This document shows positions 1 through 13,500 of a stretch of DNA of 64,000 nt, one piece after another. The stretch is from Polynucleobacter sp. es-EL-1 (GTDB lineage: Bacteria > Pseudomonadota > Gammaproteobacteria > Burkholderiales > Burkholderiaceae), in the NCBI RefSeq assembly GCF_018687975.1, contig NZ_CP061310.1, forward strand, positions 620,001 through 684,000. Direction: 5' to 3'. The position numbers and the translations under genes are program-made. Within the stretch, counting starts at the first letter, position 1; every line of letters starts with the position of its first letter. The notes below the pieces were generated by a model. The model was given only the letters and a program-made list of their open reading frames with translations, was not told the origin of the DNA and did not search any database.

Positions 1-1
1 G

Positions 2-1372
2 CAAAAGATTGCTGATGGTAAGGTAAAAATTATCATTACTGAAGCAAAGCTGGGCAAGGTCACTGTCGATACCCCTCAAGGCGAGACTCGCTTTACTAAG
101 GAGCGTGCAGCCGCCTACATTACTTATGCTAATGTGCCTGGTCAGCCATTGAATATGCATCATCTTGAGCATGCCATAGTGATACTCAACGAAACTCCAG
201 GGGTTATGGTTTCCAGTCAATTGGAGCAAGGTCAAAATGATGGCGAGGTAGATGTTCGATTACAACTGACTCAGCCAAGCATGCTTCAGGGCCGTGTTGA
301 AGCAAATAACTACGGTAGTAGAACTACTGGAGCCAATCAGGGGGTATTCGCCCTGACTTTGAATAATCCAATGGGATATGGGGATTCAGTATCAGTTAAT
401 GGCATCGCTTCAGAGGGATCGCAGTACATTCAGGGAGCCTATTCTTTGCCGGTCTCACCCAGTGGTTTGAGATTAGGTATTGCTGGGACCTTCCTAAACT
501 ACAAAAACGTGAGTAATTACACCTATAACGGTGGCACTGGTGATGCATGGACAACGGGGCTAAGTGCAGCCTACCCCTTGGTGCGAAGTCAAGGTGCCAA
601 TTTGAACGGAACAGTCAATTACGACATCAAAAGTTATACCAACAGAAATATGGCGACCAATACTGTTACCAGTGCATACAACATTAATAATCTATCTGCT
701 GGTTTATCCGGAAATTTTATTGATAGTTTAGGTTATGGAGCTATCAATTCAGGATCAGTAACTTTAGTGCTCGGACACCTCGATATTTCTTCAACGAGTC
801 AGGCTTATTACAGCATGTATTACGTGCCAGATTCTGATCCGGCAACATATCAATACATTACACCATCAAACTTTGCAAAAATGACATTTTCTGCGAACCG
901 AAATCAGCAAATTGTTGAAGATGGAAGCACCACTCTATACAGCGCAATTTCTGGTCAATTTGCATCGACAAATCTAAACTCTGCTGAGCAGTTTTATTTG
1001 GGTGGACCATATGGAGTTCGTGCATATCCAGTTGCACAATCTGGCGGCTCTCAAGGTGGAATATTTACAGTGGAATTACGTCATCAACTGAAAGAGAAAT
1101 TGATGATCTCATCATTCTTTGACGTGGGTGTTGTGCAGCAATACAAGAACCTCTATCCAGATTGGCAGGGCGCAACTAATGCGAATAATACTTACTCACT
1201 CATGGGTGCTGGTGTTGGTTTACAGTGGGGGTATGAGGGTTGGAATATCAATGCATCTGTTGCATGGAAGGTGGGGCAAAATCCACTCTATAGCTACACG
1301 GGTCAGCCTGTTAATACCGATGGCACAACCACCCAACCAAGAGGGTGGATTTCAGCGAGTTATAACTTTTAA
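2..1372 (+). CDS. TpsB/FhaC-type outer-membrane transporter, 3' part
   Basis: This is the C-terminal part of a two-partner secretion transporter (ShlB/FhaC/HecB family), the outer-membrane beta-barrel that exports the giant adhesin encoded next. The reading frame is open to the left edge of the window, so the true start lies upstream. The first residues (a short I-I-T-E-A-K-L-G-K-V strand, then VDTPQGETRF) fit the end of a POTRA domain. Next comes VPGQPLN and a linker, then alternating amphipathic strands (LQGRVEANNYGSRTTG, LGGPYGVRAYPVAQSGG, FDVGVV, WNINASVAWKVG) that end in the aromatic residue of ASYNF, as expected for a barrel C-terminus. LGGPYGVRAYP resembles the conserved VRGY-type barrel motif of the family. 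The adhesin gene follows after 131 bp in the same direction, the usual tpsB-tpsA order. The family is clear; the exact subtype is not. Confidence 0.9.
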   Translation, partial: QKIADGKVKIIITEAKLGKVTVDTPQGETRFTKERAAAYITYANVPGQPLNMHHLEHAIVILNETPGVMVSSQLEQGQNDGEVDVRLQLTQPSMLQGRVEANNYGSRTTGANQGVFALTLNNPMGYGDSVSVNGIASEGSQYIQGAYSLPVSPSGLRLGIAGTFLNYKNVSNYTYNGGTGDAWTTGLSAAYPLVRSQGANLNGTVNYDIKSYTNRNMATNTVTSAYNINNLSAGLSGNFIDSLGYGAINSGSVTLVLGHLDISSTSQAYYSMYYVPDSDPATYQYITPSNFAKMTFSANRNQQIVEDGSTTLYSAISGQFASTNLNSAEQFYLGGPYGVRAYPVAQSGGSQGGIFTVELRHQLKEKLMISSFFDVGVVQQYKNLYPDWQGATNANNTYSLMGAGVGLQWGYEGWNINASVAWKVGQNPLYSYTGQPVNTDGTTTQPRGWISASYNF

Positions 1373-1384
1373 TTCTGACGATCC

Positions 1385-1410
1385 AAAAAAGGCTCTAAAA
1401 AGCCCTTTTA
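1385..1410 (+). terminator. weak hairpin after tpsB
   Basis: A GGCT / AGCC stem flanked by A-rich and T-rich arms (AAAAAAGGCT ... AGCCCTTTT) lies 13 bp after the tpsB stop. One extra C bulges out of the stem. It could act as a leaky terminator or attenuator between the transporter gene and the very long adhesin gene. The stem is short, so this is tentative. Confidence 0.35.
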
Positions 1411-1503
1411 CTTCAAGCTTTTCCGAGTATTCACCCTTGGGCTAATTCAGAAAAAACACCATTTTTGACATAATCCTCTTCCCTAGGGTAAGAAGAGAAG
1501 TTA

Positions 1504-4500
1504 GTGCAAAAACGTCTTGGTGTTGGGTCACTCCCAGCATCCATTATTTCTAAGAAAAATTTCTTTGCAGAAGTATTTTCTGCAAGGACTTTTGCATTCG
1601 TATTTTCTGCATTTTCATTGCTCAATTTTCAATTGGCGCATGCGCAAACATCACCAGCAACTTCAAATTCACCAGCGGTAAATGCTCTTCCAACTGGTGG
1701 ACAAGTTGTCGCTGGACAAGCAACAATTTCTCAAACATCAACTGCTAATTCTGCAACGATGAATGTGAATCAAACTTCACAACGTGCAGTGATTAATTGG
1801 GATAGTTTTAACGTTGGAAAAAATGCCCAAGTGAACTTCAATCAACCAAATCAAAATGCAGTTATTTTGAATCGCGTAACCGGATCAAATTCATCTGTGA
1901 TTGAAGGTGCAGTAAAAGCAAATGGCCAAGTCATTTTGGTGAATCAAAATGGTGTAACTTTTGGTAAGGGGTCGCAAGTTGATGCAGCAGGTGTAGTGGC
2001 ATCTACTTTAGATATTGCTAATAAAGAATTTATGGAAGGCAAATCTACATTCAAGGGCAATGGTCAAGGTGCAATTATTAATGACGGAAAAATCACCACC
2101 AATGTTGAGGGTGGTTACATTGCTTTGCTTGCTCCGGAAGTGCGCAATCAGGGTTACCTTCTAGCAAGAAAAGGTAGCGGTGCAGTAGCAGTTGCTGCTG
2201 GCGAACAAATTACACTCGATTTCAAGGGCAATTCCTTGATTAGCGTTAAGGTCGATGTGCCAAGCTACAAGGCCTTACTTGAAAACCGGCATGTTGTTGA
2301 GGTGGATGGTGGATTAGTGGTTATGGCAGCCGGGGCTGCAAATCGCTTAATGGGCTCAGTCATTAAAAATACAGGCAAAATCGCTGCCAATAGCTTAGTG
2401 AACAACGGCGGCGTGATTGAACTGGTGGCCAATACCGTCACCCAAGCAGGTAAGGTGTCAGCCAATAGCCAAAGTAAAGAGGGTGGCCAGGTCAATATTG
2501 TGGGCAATGAGATTACGCTTGCCACAAGCTCCCAAACTTCTGCAACTGGTGCTCAAGGTGGCGGTCAAGTCAATGTGGGTTTAGCTAGTACTCAAGTGAC
2601 TGGTGGCGCACAAGTCAATACTCAAAACCCAAGCCTACTCAGCAATACGCAGGCTGAGGCAGTTATCAAAGCAAATGCCCAAGCTGCCTCAAGCGCTAAG
2701 CAAATGGCTAAGACGGTCACCATCCAAGAAAATGCCTTGATTGATGCTTCCGCTACCAAGGCAGGTAATGGTGGCACGATTGCCATCTGGTCAGAAGTAA
2801 AGACCACGGTCGCTGGCATCCTTACATCGATGGGCGGCTCACAATCAGGTCATGGTGGCTTTATTGAGACTAGCTCCAGAGGGCATGTCAGCCTTGCGCC
2901 AACGGTCAGTGTCAATACGACTGGGAATAATAAAACCGGAAAATCTGGTACTTGGCTCTTAGACCCAATTGATCTAACGATTGATAGTGGAGCAGCCAAT
3001 GTCATCTCTGCAGCGCTCACTAATAACAATGTCACCATTGAAGTCAATGCCAATACGGCCTCTTGCCCCATTGGCAGCTGTACTCAAAATGGTAGCGGTA
3101 GTCTGACGATTGCCAGTGGAGCCGATATCCTCAAAAGCGGTACTAATCTGACGACCTTAACCTTATCGGCTTCGGGTATCTTTAACCTCAATGCCGATAT
3201 CCGTGGTGAAAGCCTCGATGTCATCATCAGATCCTCGATTGCTTACCTCAATGTAGGCACTACCATTGCTGCTAGCAAGGTCACCGTGCAGGCTCAGTCC
3301 ATCTATAGTGCCGGTACCATCCAAACCAATCGCTATCTGAGTAACGCCAATCCAGGCTCCCTTGGCAATATCATAGAGTTATTGGGTCAAGCCATTTATG
3401 TCTCTGGCAGGCTATCAGCCAGCACCCCAGTAAACAGTGGGGTAGCCGGTAGCATCAAACTCACAGCCAACACGATTACTCTCCAAGGTGGAGCCACCCT
3501 CCAGGCCAATGGTGATGAAGGCGGCGTAATCACGCTAGCAGCTAATGATGCCCTTTGGAGTAGTGCAACAATCCAAGCTAATGGTGGTAATGGCAGGGGA
3601 GGCACACTTTCCGCGACTGCAGCAAACGACTTACACTTTAATCAAGCACGCTTACAAGCAAATGGCACTACCGATGGTGGCGCTATCACCCTGATTGCCA
3701 ATCAAGGCGATCTGATTATCCAAAACGCATTAATCCAAACTAACGGCTCAACAGGCCGTGGCGGTAGCATTGGTGTATCAGCCAGCAATGAGGTGAGCAC
3801 TGACAGCAGCACCTTTGAAGCAAGCGGCTATACCCATGGCGGACAAATATTAATAGGCAATGATGCACAGCATGGCACATTGCCTTTTGCTTTAGTGGCC
3901 AACCTAGATCAATACACCAGCTTTAATACTGCCCAGCTAGACCCCAACCCTGACAACCAGCAAGGCGGCTTTATTGAAACTTCTGGCCAAACTCTGAACA
4001 TGCTCTCTAGCATCAATGCTGGTAGAGGGGGAATGTGGTTATTGGATCCAACCAACGTTACGATTAATACCACTGCTGGCACTTCAACGGGCACTGACCC
4101 ACTCTCATTTACCAATCAAACCAATATCAGCGCAGCGCAAATTCAGACGGCTATCAATAGCGGAATTAGTGTGCAAATTATTGCTGATGGCACCATTACC
4201 CAAACAGCAAACCTCTCTTTCTCAATCGCTTCTGGCAGTAGTGCGAGTTTCACCTTAGACAACACTAGCGGAACAGCGCAAGCGATTACGCTTACGGGAA
4301 CTACTACCAATACAGGCGCTGGAGATCTCAATCTCAATTATTTTTCAAATGGCCAAATCAAAATTAATGGAGCTATTAATGCAACGAGCACTGGCAAAAT
4401 TAATCTTGTTGCACAAACCAGTTATGCAACCAATACCTTAACTAGTTGCAGTCTTGGTGCATGCGCAAGTATTGTGAATGGTACTTCAGGCAGCATTACT

Positions 4501-7500
4501 ACGAAGGGTGGCTACGTTGTGATGGACACCACTGGTGGAGCGATTAGTGGCACAACCATTACCCCGGGCTCTATTTTGAATGGCCCAATCTATTTAAATG
4601 CAGGTATTAATACGACTACGAGCGGTGGAGCATCTAGTGGGGCAGGCGGTCATTATTCTGTAGCAGCTTCAGCAAATCAAGCAAGCGGTATTGGCTCATT
4701 TGAGCCGCACGCAGCCACATTGAATATTGGTGGTGACGTCAATATTCAGCTACAAAATAGTGCCAGCGCCAGTTATGGTTTTGTAGTAGCTTCATATGGC
4801 ACGACCTCTCCAATAACTGCATATGGTGACCTGAATATCACGAGTAACGGAGTAAGTACTTCTGGGTATGGCTTAATTTACCTAAGCTCAGCGTTGACCT
4901 CTACTACCGGCAATATCAATTTAATAGCCAACTCAAGCAATACAACGGCGACCAATAATGCTGGAGTGAGTGGTACCTCAAATGGAACATTAACTGCTAA
5001 TAGTGGATCCATTACGATTGATAGTACATCCAATAAGAGTTCTGCTGTATCTCTTGCTGGTGCAATGTCTGCACAGGCTATTAGTATCACTGGCACCTCA
5101 ACAACCGCTTCAACAATTGTTTCCTTGGGTGCGATGACGATTGTTGCAGGCGGATCTGATCTCTCAGTCACTGCAATGAATACTTCTGGCGGGGCTAATA
5201 CTGGTATTACTCAGACTGGCGCTATTACAGGTAATGCAAGCGGTGGCAGCATTAGCTTTATTTCCAATAACATTATTAGCCAATCTGGCGCCATCACAAT
5301 GACGGCCAATACCAGTGGTAATGAATCTACTGTTTTATATGACACAACTTCCGGTGCTAAGACCACTACTATTGCTGCCGGTGCGCTCACAGTTACCTCT
5401 GGCTCAACTAGTGGAGTCAATTACACTGTCAAAACACTTGGTGCAGGCATTGATACCGGCGTAATTAATGTTCCAGGATCTGTTCTGTTGGATAACACCT
5501 ATGGTGGAACTGCTGGAGCAGGAGGAACCCCAACTTCTGGATACATTACTACTGCAAATTCCAGCACCTTCGCTGGTGCAAGTATTGGTGTTTTAGTTAA
5601 TTCTGCGATCACTGCGGGAACTGGCATTACTCTTAAAGGTGCCTCATTCACAGGCTGGTATTCAGTGACATTGCAAGCAGCTATTGCAACATCGACTGGA
5701 CCCATTTCAATCACAGGTACTGGTGTTAATTACGCAGTACATAGCAATAGCGCTGGAACGATTCTAGCTGCTGCAGGTGCAGTCACTATTACTGGAACGG
5801 CTACAACTGGTCAGGCTGTTCAGCTTGCAGGTGCTATTACTGCGCATACCGGAATCACCATTGATGCCAATGGCACCAGCACATCAACTATTGCTACTGT
5901 TGGCGCGCTTACCTTGGGTTATGGCTATTACGCCGGTGATAACTCTAATCCAACGGTTATCTCAACAGCTAGTGGTGCTTCGGGTAGCTTAATGGGGGCT
6001 CTAGTTGGCTCTACATTGCCATCTATTAGCTCAGGCTCGCTGACTGGAACATCGGTACCAGGAACATACTCCATCACTGCCGCTAGCTTGCAGAGCTCAA
6101 CTGCTACAACGGCAACGTATGTCATTGGTTTTTGGAATGGCACCCATACCAAAATGGTTCAGCTGGTATTAACGACTAGTGACAATAATCTTTACGCAAC
6201 AGAGAAGTTAGCGAGGTACAACACCACGGCATTGTCAACTGGAACGGCTGCTAATACGCTGGGTGGCACAACCAATTTACTCTCGTTGTGGAATGGCTCT
6301 GGTGCCGGCGGGGTTGGATCTGTTTCAACAATGACCTTAGCTGCAAGTTCATCGGCAGCGGGCTATGCTGCGGCTAACTTAACTTTATCTGGTGGGGACT
6401 ATATCCAAAATACCCCATCAGGCAATATCACCATCACTGCCAATAACACTTCTGGGGGTGGCAATACTGGTATCACTCAATCTGGTGCAATTATTAATAA
6501 TGCCCCCGGTAGCAATATCACGTTTACTTCAAATAATTTAATTAACCAAACTGGAGCCATCACATTAGCAGCCAATACCAGTGGAACTGATTCAGCCGTG
6601 AGTTATGACACTACTCGTGGAACGAATGCATCAACGATTACCGGAGGTAATCTCACCATTACTTCGGGATCAACAAGTGCAATCAATTATGTTCAGAAAA
6701 GCGCTGGTTCTAACTTAGATCCTGGAGTGATCGATGTCCCCGGAAGTATTACTTTAAATAATACTTATGGTTGTTCTGGCACGAACTGCACGCCAGCTAG
6801 CGCATATATTGTTGCCTCTAATATTACTCTTGCACCTAACGGAGTTCCTGGCGCCACTATTAACAATGCATTGACAGCTACTGGTGATATTTCTATTAAT
6901 GCTGTATCCAATGGTAACCATTCCATTTATGGAATTGCAGCCGTTACATCTACTGCTGGAAACATTAATTTGGTGGGTAGGGCGACTAATTACGGTGTAT
7001 ATAGCAATAGTGCAGGACTTATCACCGCTTCAGCGGGCGATGTTTCTATTACAGGCAATTCAACTACTGGACAAGCGGTAAATCTTGGTGCCCTGGTAAC
7101 GGGAGATAGCATCACGATCGTTGGTAATGGCACAGCAGCATCAACGATCGTGACCTTAAGTGCTTTAACAATTAATTCGGGCGGTTCAGACCTCACCGTT
7201 ACTGCTAATAACACCTCGGGCGGCGGATATACCGGCATTACGCAATCTGGCGTAATTACTGCTAACGCATCCGGTGGAAATATCACCTTCACCTCAAACA
7301 ATCTGATTAATCAAACTGGTGCTATTACCATGGCAGCCAATACCAGTGGCAACACCGCCACAGTAATGTATGACACTACACGTGGCACAAATGCATCAAC
7401 GATTACTGGAGGTAATCTCACTGTTACTTCAGGATCTACAAGTGCAATCAATTACGTTCAAAAGAGTGCTGGTGCTAACTTAGATCCAGGCGTCATCAAT

Positions 7501-10500
7501 GTGCCTGGAACTATTACTTTAGATAACACCTATGGATGCTCTGGAGCAAGTTGCACGCGCGCTAGTGGATACATCGTAGCCTCCAATATTGCCTCAGGCC
7601 CAAGCGGCGTTGCAGGCGTTACGATTAACAACGCATTAACTGCTACAGGGAACATCGTTGTCAATGGTGTTTCTAATGGTAATTACTCTATCTATGGTGT
7701 TGCGGCTATTACCTCAACTGGTGGGGATATTACTTTGACTGGTATTGCTACCAATTACGGCATCTATACCAATAGCAACGGAATAATTACTGCTGCCTCC
7801 GGTGCTGTGAGTATCACCGGAACGTCTACCACTGGACAAGCTGTCAATTTGGGTGCTGAAGTCACCTCGCATACCGGAATCACCATTATTGGAACTGGCA
7901 CAAGTGCAGGCACTATTGCAACAGTAAACGCTTTGACTTTGGGTTATGGTTATTACTCGGGTGATGACACTAACCCAAGCATGATTTCTACTGCTACCGG
8001 AGCTTCGGGTAGCTTGATGGGCGATCTGATTGGTTCGACTCTTCCAACAATAGCATCGGCAGATTTAACTGGCGGATCGATTGGCACACCGCGTTCAGCT
8101 ACCGCTGCCATTTTGCAGAGTTCAACTTCAACAACAGCTACCTACCTAGTTGGTTTCTGGGATGGGACCTATACCAAGATGGTGCAGGTCGTGCTTACCT
8201 TAAGTGATGGAAAAATATATGCAAGAGAGTCTCTAGCGGGATACAAGGCAACACAGTTAGCTTCAGGTAGTGATGCTAACGTATTTGGAGGTACCACTAA
8301 CTTAGCCACTATCTGGAGCGGCAGAACAAACCAGTATGTTGCAGCCACGTCCTCTGCTACTGGCTATGGTGCAGCCAATTTGTCACTCAATGGATCTGGT
8401 TATTCCTTGAATGCCCCGTCAGGTAATATTTCCGTAACTGCCAACAATACAGCTGGCGGCGGTAATACTGGTATTAGTCAAACTGGCGCCATCACCAACA
8501 ATGTGGCAGGAAGCAACATTACCTTCACTTCCAATAATCTGATTAACCAAACTGGAGCTGTCACTTTGGCGGCAAATACTACCGTCAATTCTGCAAGCAT
8601 CACCTACGACACTACCTCTGGCACAAAAGCTTCAAACATTACTACAGGATCTCTGGCAATTATTTCTGGATCAACCAGTGATGTGAATTTACTGATCAAA
8701 TCTGCTGGAAGCGCAATCAACCCAAATCTAATTGGCACTAGCTCGGTTCGCTTTCCCGGTACGGTTACCTTAGATAATACCTATGGCGGCGTTTCTCCAG
8801 CCTCTGGATATATCACTACTAGCAATAATTCATCTTTTGCAACTTCGAGTGTTGGTGTTACGGTCAACAATGCAATACACAGCACCAAGTTGATTAGCGT
8901 TAAGGGCATCTCTTATGCCTCACACGGGGTGCAGTACACCGCAGCAATCAATTCTAGTGAGGGTGGGGTGGAGTTGACAGGTACCACCTATAACAGTTAC
9001 GGCGTTTATACCGCTTCATCACTGATTACTGCTCATTACATCACCATTGATGCTAAGGCGACTGTGGATGCCACATATATTGCCTACCTTGGTCCCATGA
9101 CAATTAATTCGGGTGCAACAGGTGGAGATATCACGATTTCTGCTATTGGTACAAGCGCAGGAAGTGACAACGGTATCTATCAGGCTGGCGCAATTAGCGC
9201 TGCTAATGGCTCTGATATTAGTTTTACCTCAAACAATATTATTGACCAGAATGGCGCTATTACGATGGCTGCCAATACCAACGCAATTTCTAGCATTACA
9301 TATGATGCGACCAGTGGAAATCGACTCTCTACTATTGGTGCTGGTGTAGTAACAACTACATCCGGATCTACTTATGCGATTAACTATCTCGTTAAGTCAG
9401 CTGGATCTGCTATTACCGTAGCTGGTGCAGCTGTATCTGGCTATATCAATATTGATAATACATACGGCTCTGCAAGCGGCACTAAATCTAGCGGATATTT
9501 CAACGGAACTAACAATACAACCTCCAATGTTACTGGTTCAGCTGGTGTATTGGTTAGTGGCGTCTTGACTGCTGGCAATGATTTGACTGTTAAAGGGGTT
9601 ACGGCAAGTAGCTGGGGTATTCAAAATAATTCATATACATTAACTTCAGACGCTGGTGATATCACCTTGGTTGGCGTTGGCGCGCATGGCATCTATCAGA
9701 TGGGTAGCTTGATAGCAGCCGCTGGAAACATATCGGCAAGTGCCTACGCTAAAAGCAGTAGTTGGGCTTATTACGCTCAAGTGGGATCTCAAAAGAACTA
9801 TATTGCCTCCGGGAATATTGATTTGATTGGTTACAGCACAACCTATAGTTCTGCGTTGAATATTCAAAATATATTAATGAGAACCGCTTCCGGGGATATC
9901 ACCCTATCAGCAAGAGGTGGTGTAAATAGTAACGGCGCCGTTAGTCAAATCTTCTATACGGCAGGTGTGGTGATTAATTCTGGTGGTGACTTTACGATTC
10001 AGGGCGCTACTGTTACAAGTGGTATTGCTCTAGCTAATCCGGGAACAGCAGTAGCAGCTGGATCATCAATGTCTTTCTTTGCTGTTGATCTTCGTTCCTC
10101 AGCAAGTCTAGCGTATGGTGGCATTACCTATGCTGGATATAAGGCAGCCGGAGATATTTCAATTGCTGGTACATCGAATGGTGGGTATGGCATTTACAGT
10201 AACTCCGTCATTCAATCTACTGCAGGATCAGTCACCATCAATGGAGCATCAACCAGTAGTTATGCAACTTATTTAGATACCTCGGGAACTGTCACTGGTG
10301 AAACTGGTGTAGCAATTTATGGTCGAGGCACTTCAGGTTCTGTTACTACGGTTGGTCTTATTCGTAATACTGGCACAACGGGTGGCATCATTATCAATGC
10401 GGTTGGTAATGCTAGCATTGGTGCAGTGACAAACTCTGGGGCAGATGGAATTCGGATTACGGGTGGTAATGGAATTGCTGCTGGTACTACGACAGGCGGA

Positions 10501-13500
10501 ACTATTACTGCTTTGGGCACTGTTACCAACTCAGGTGGTGGGGTTGTTGCGTTGTCTATGGCAAGTCCACGTTCTTCGAATTCATATGACATTGAAGGCA
10601 AGATTGGTATCACGACTTCAAATGCATCGGATGCCAATATTCGTTATAGCGTGCAGGGCGGTAACTTTACAACACCAACATCGTATAGCTCTGGTAATTA
10701 CATTGACTACCGCGCTGGAGCAACCAGCTATACCGTAACCGTTTCGCTCGGGGCTAATTATTCAGCTGCTTATGGAACGGCCTATACCGACTCTAGCGCT
10801 TTAACTTGGTTGCGCAATAACGCCACTGTCACTTTAAGTGCAACGCCATTTGGTGTTTCAGCTGCTGGCGTCAAGGCAGGTTTGGTGTGGAATAGCACTA
10901 TCGGTACTGCAGCTATTAGTGCCAATGTAGTGCAAGCGGGTACAACGATCATTGCAGCTAATATATCGACTGGAAGCGGGCAGGGCGTTTCTTTATCGGG
11001 TAGTTCACGCACTTATACGATCACTACAAAATCTCTAACGATTGCCAATAATTCGAGTACCACTACATATGATGGGGCTAGTACCTACGCTGGTCTGGTT
11101 TCTAGTTCAGGCTATACAGTTACTGGTTTAGTGACTTCCATTGGTGGAGTAGCAGTTACAGATGCTGTTTCATCAGTGACACAAACGACAAAGTCTGGTT
11201 CAACCGTAGGGTCAGGATCAGCAGTTTCTGGAACCGCGCAAAATGGTTCTTTTAATGCGGTACCTAGTTCAGCGGTAGGTTCAGGTCTATCTAATTACTC
11301 AATCACATATACTGGCACTGCATACACAGTCAATAAAGCCGACTTAACTATTAGTGCTGCAGCTGATAGCAAGGTCTATGGCAATACCACCACCAATGCT
11401 GGAATCACTTATAGCTCTGGAAGCGCCTCTGCATCTGCTGGAGTCGGTTACTCCATTACATCAGGTTCTTTATTGGGTAGCGACACCCTTACCGGGGTTA
11501 CATTAAGCAGTCTTGGTGGTGCTGCAACTGCATCAGTTGGGACTGGTATTTCCATTACCCCTAGCAATGCAAGCGGCAGTGGAATTGCTAACTACAATAT
11601 TACATATTCCAATGGGGCAATGGCTATTACCCAGCGTGCCCTGACAATTACTGCCTCTAATCAAGATACTAGTTATGGCACTTCCTTCGGTTTAGGTACA
11701 AGTTCTTTCACTACCAATGGTTTGGTCAATACAGATGCGGTGAGTAGCGTTACCCTTAAATACGCCAGCTCCGCAACAGTTCCTGGCACCACCAACGCTG
11801 GAACTTATACAGGCGGAATTGTGCCTAGTGCAGCTTCAGGTTCTGGTCTTGGCAACTATGCAATTTCATACGTATCCGGAAATTTAGTGGTAGCTACTAA
11901 GGCTTTAACCATAACTGCTAGCACTCAAAATAGTACTTATGGAAGCTCACTATCTTTAGGCACCTCTTCTTTTGCTACCAGTGGTTTGGTCAATAGCGAT
12001 GGGGTAACTAGTGTGACTCTACGTTACAGTGGTAACGATAATGTGGCGCCTACTGTGGCTGCTGCTACTTATTCGTCTGCAATTATTGCCAGCTCAGCTG
12101 TGGGCACGGGATTAAGTAATTATGCAATTTCTTATGTGGCTGGTGATTTAGTAGTTGGAAAGGCTACGCTTACCCTAACGCCCAATGCAGTAGAAACTAC
12201 CTACAGTGGAAACGCATTAAATAAGACAACTTATTCTACAAATACAGCCAACTATGGTATTGCTGGATATAAAAATACGGATGTTGCTGCTGATGCTCCA
12301 GTGAGTTTATCTGGCTCAATGGCATTTAATGGCAGCACAAGCACTACCGTACAAAATGCTGATAGCTATGCATTAACTGTGGGATCTTTGGTAGGAACTA
12401 CAAGCAATACAAACTATGAAGTCAGTTTTGCCAATGCAGCTAATAATGCTTATGTCATTACGCCTGCTACCTTGTCTATTTCTGCGGTGAAGGATTACGA
12501 TGGATCTAGAAGCTTTGCCGCCAACCAAATTACCCTTACTACAGGTATCGGCACTCAAACACTCACCCTTACCGGTAGCGCTACAGCCGATAACGCCAAT
12601 GTCCTTGGTGTGAGTTCTTTATCCACTTCAGGCTTAACTCTCGGCAATGGCAGTAATGGGGGCTTGGCAGCGAACTATGTATTGCCTGCAAGTACCAACA
12701 GCGTACTCATTAATCCTGTGGTGCTGACTGCCTCCATTGCCAATACCCCAAGCAAGGTCTATGACACTACAGCTGCCGTGACGTTAGCGGCAAATAATTT
12801 TTCAATTGCTAATTTTGTAGCGGGTGAGGGTGCCAGTATTACCCAAACAGAAGGCGTTTTTGATTCTGTCAATGCAAGCACCAATACTGGGTACTCTCCT
12901 GCTAGCACTGTTACAGCAACACTAACACCGAGTCATTTCACGGCCAATGCAGGCACCACGCTCACAAACTACGTATTACCCACTAGCGCAACAGGAGCAG
13001 GAACAATTACTACTGCACCATTAACGGTGAGCGCTAATTCCTATGCAGGTTTTGCTGGTCAAACACCGACATTTACCGGTTCTGTTTTAGGTGCTAAAGG
13101 CTCAGATAGTATTTCAGTGAGCATTGCCTCAAGTGCATCTGGTGCTCCAGGCGTAAATACATTAACGCCATCTGCTGTAATGGCATCGAATTTAGTGGGC
13201 AACTATGGAACGCCTATGGTTGTGACCGGTACATATACGGAAGCACAGCAGTATCAGCTTGTCGTAACGGCTGCTAACTCAAGTAATACCTATGGGGCAA
13301 TTTCAGGCGATTCCAGCGCCAATTCAGCAGTTAATTTAGTTGCACAATATTGCAATGTGAGCTCCAACTGCAATTCAGGGACCATCATTACCCTGAATAT
13401 GACCGTTCCTGCTTCTACCGTATCTCAGATTACAAGCTCCTCCTCAACAACGCCAACATGGGTAGCCACAGACTCTGCTGCCAACTCTTACGATATTAAG

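Noticed and set aside
1465..1493. TTGACA upstream of the adhesin as a promoter
   Set aside because: No acceptable -10 hexamer lies 16-18 bp downstream, so a promoter is not called.
5167..9400. Regularly spaced repeats that might suggest a CRISPR array
   Set aside because: The repeats are long, in frame, and encode one continuous protein with diverged third positions; there is no short direct repeat/spacer pattern and no cas gene.
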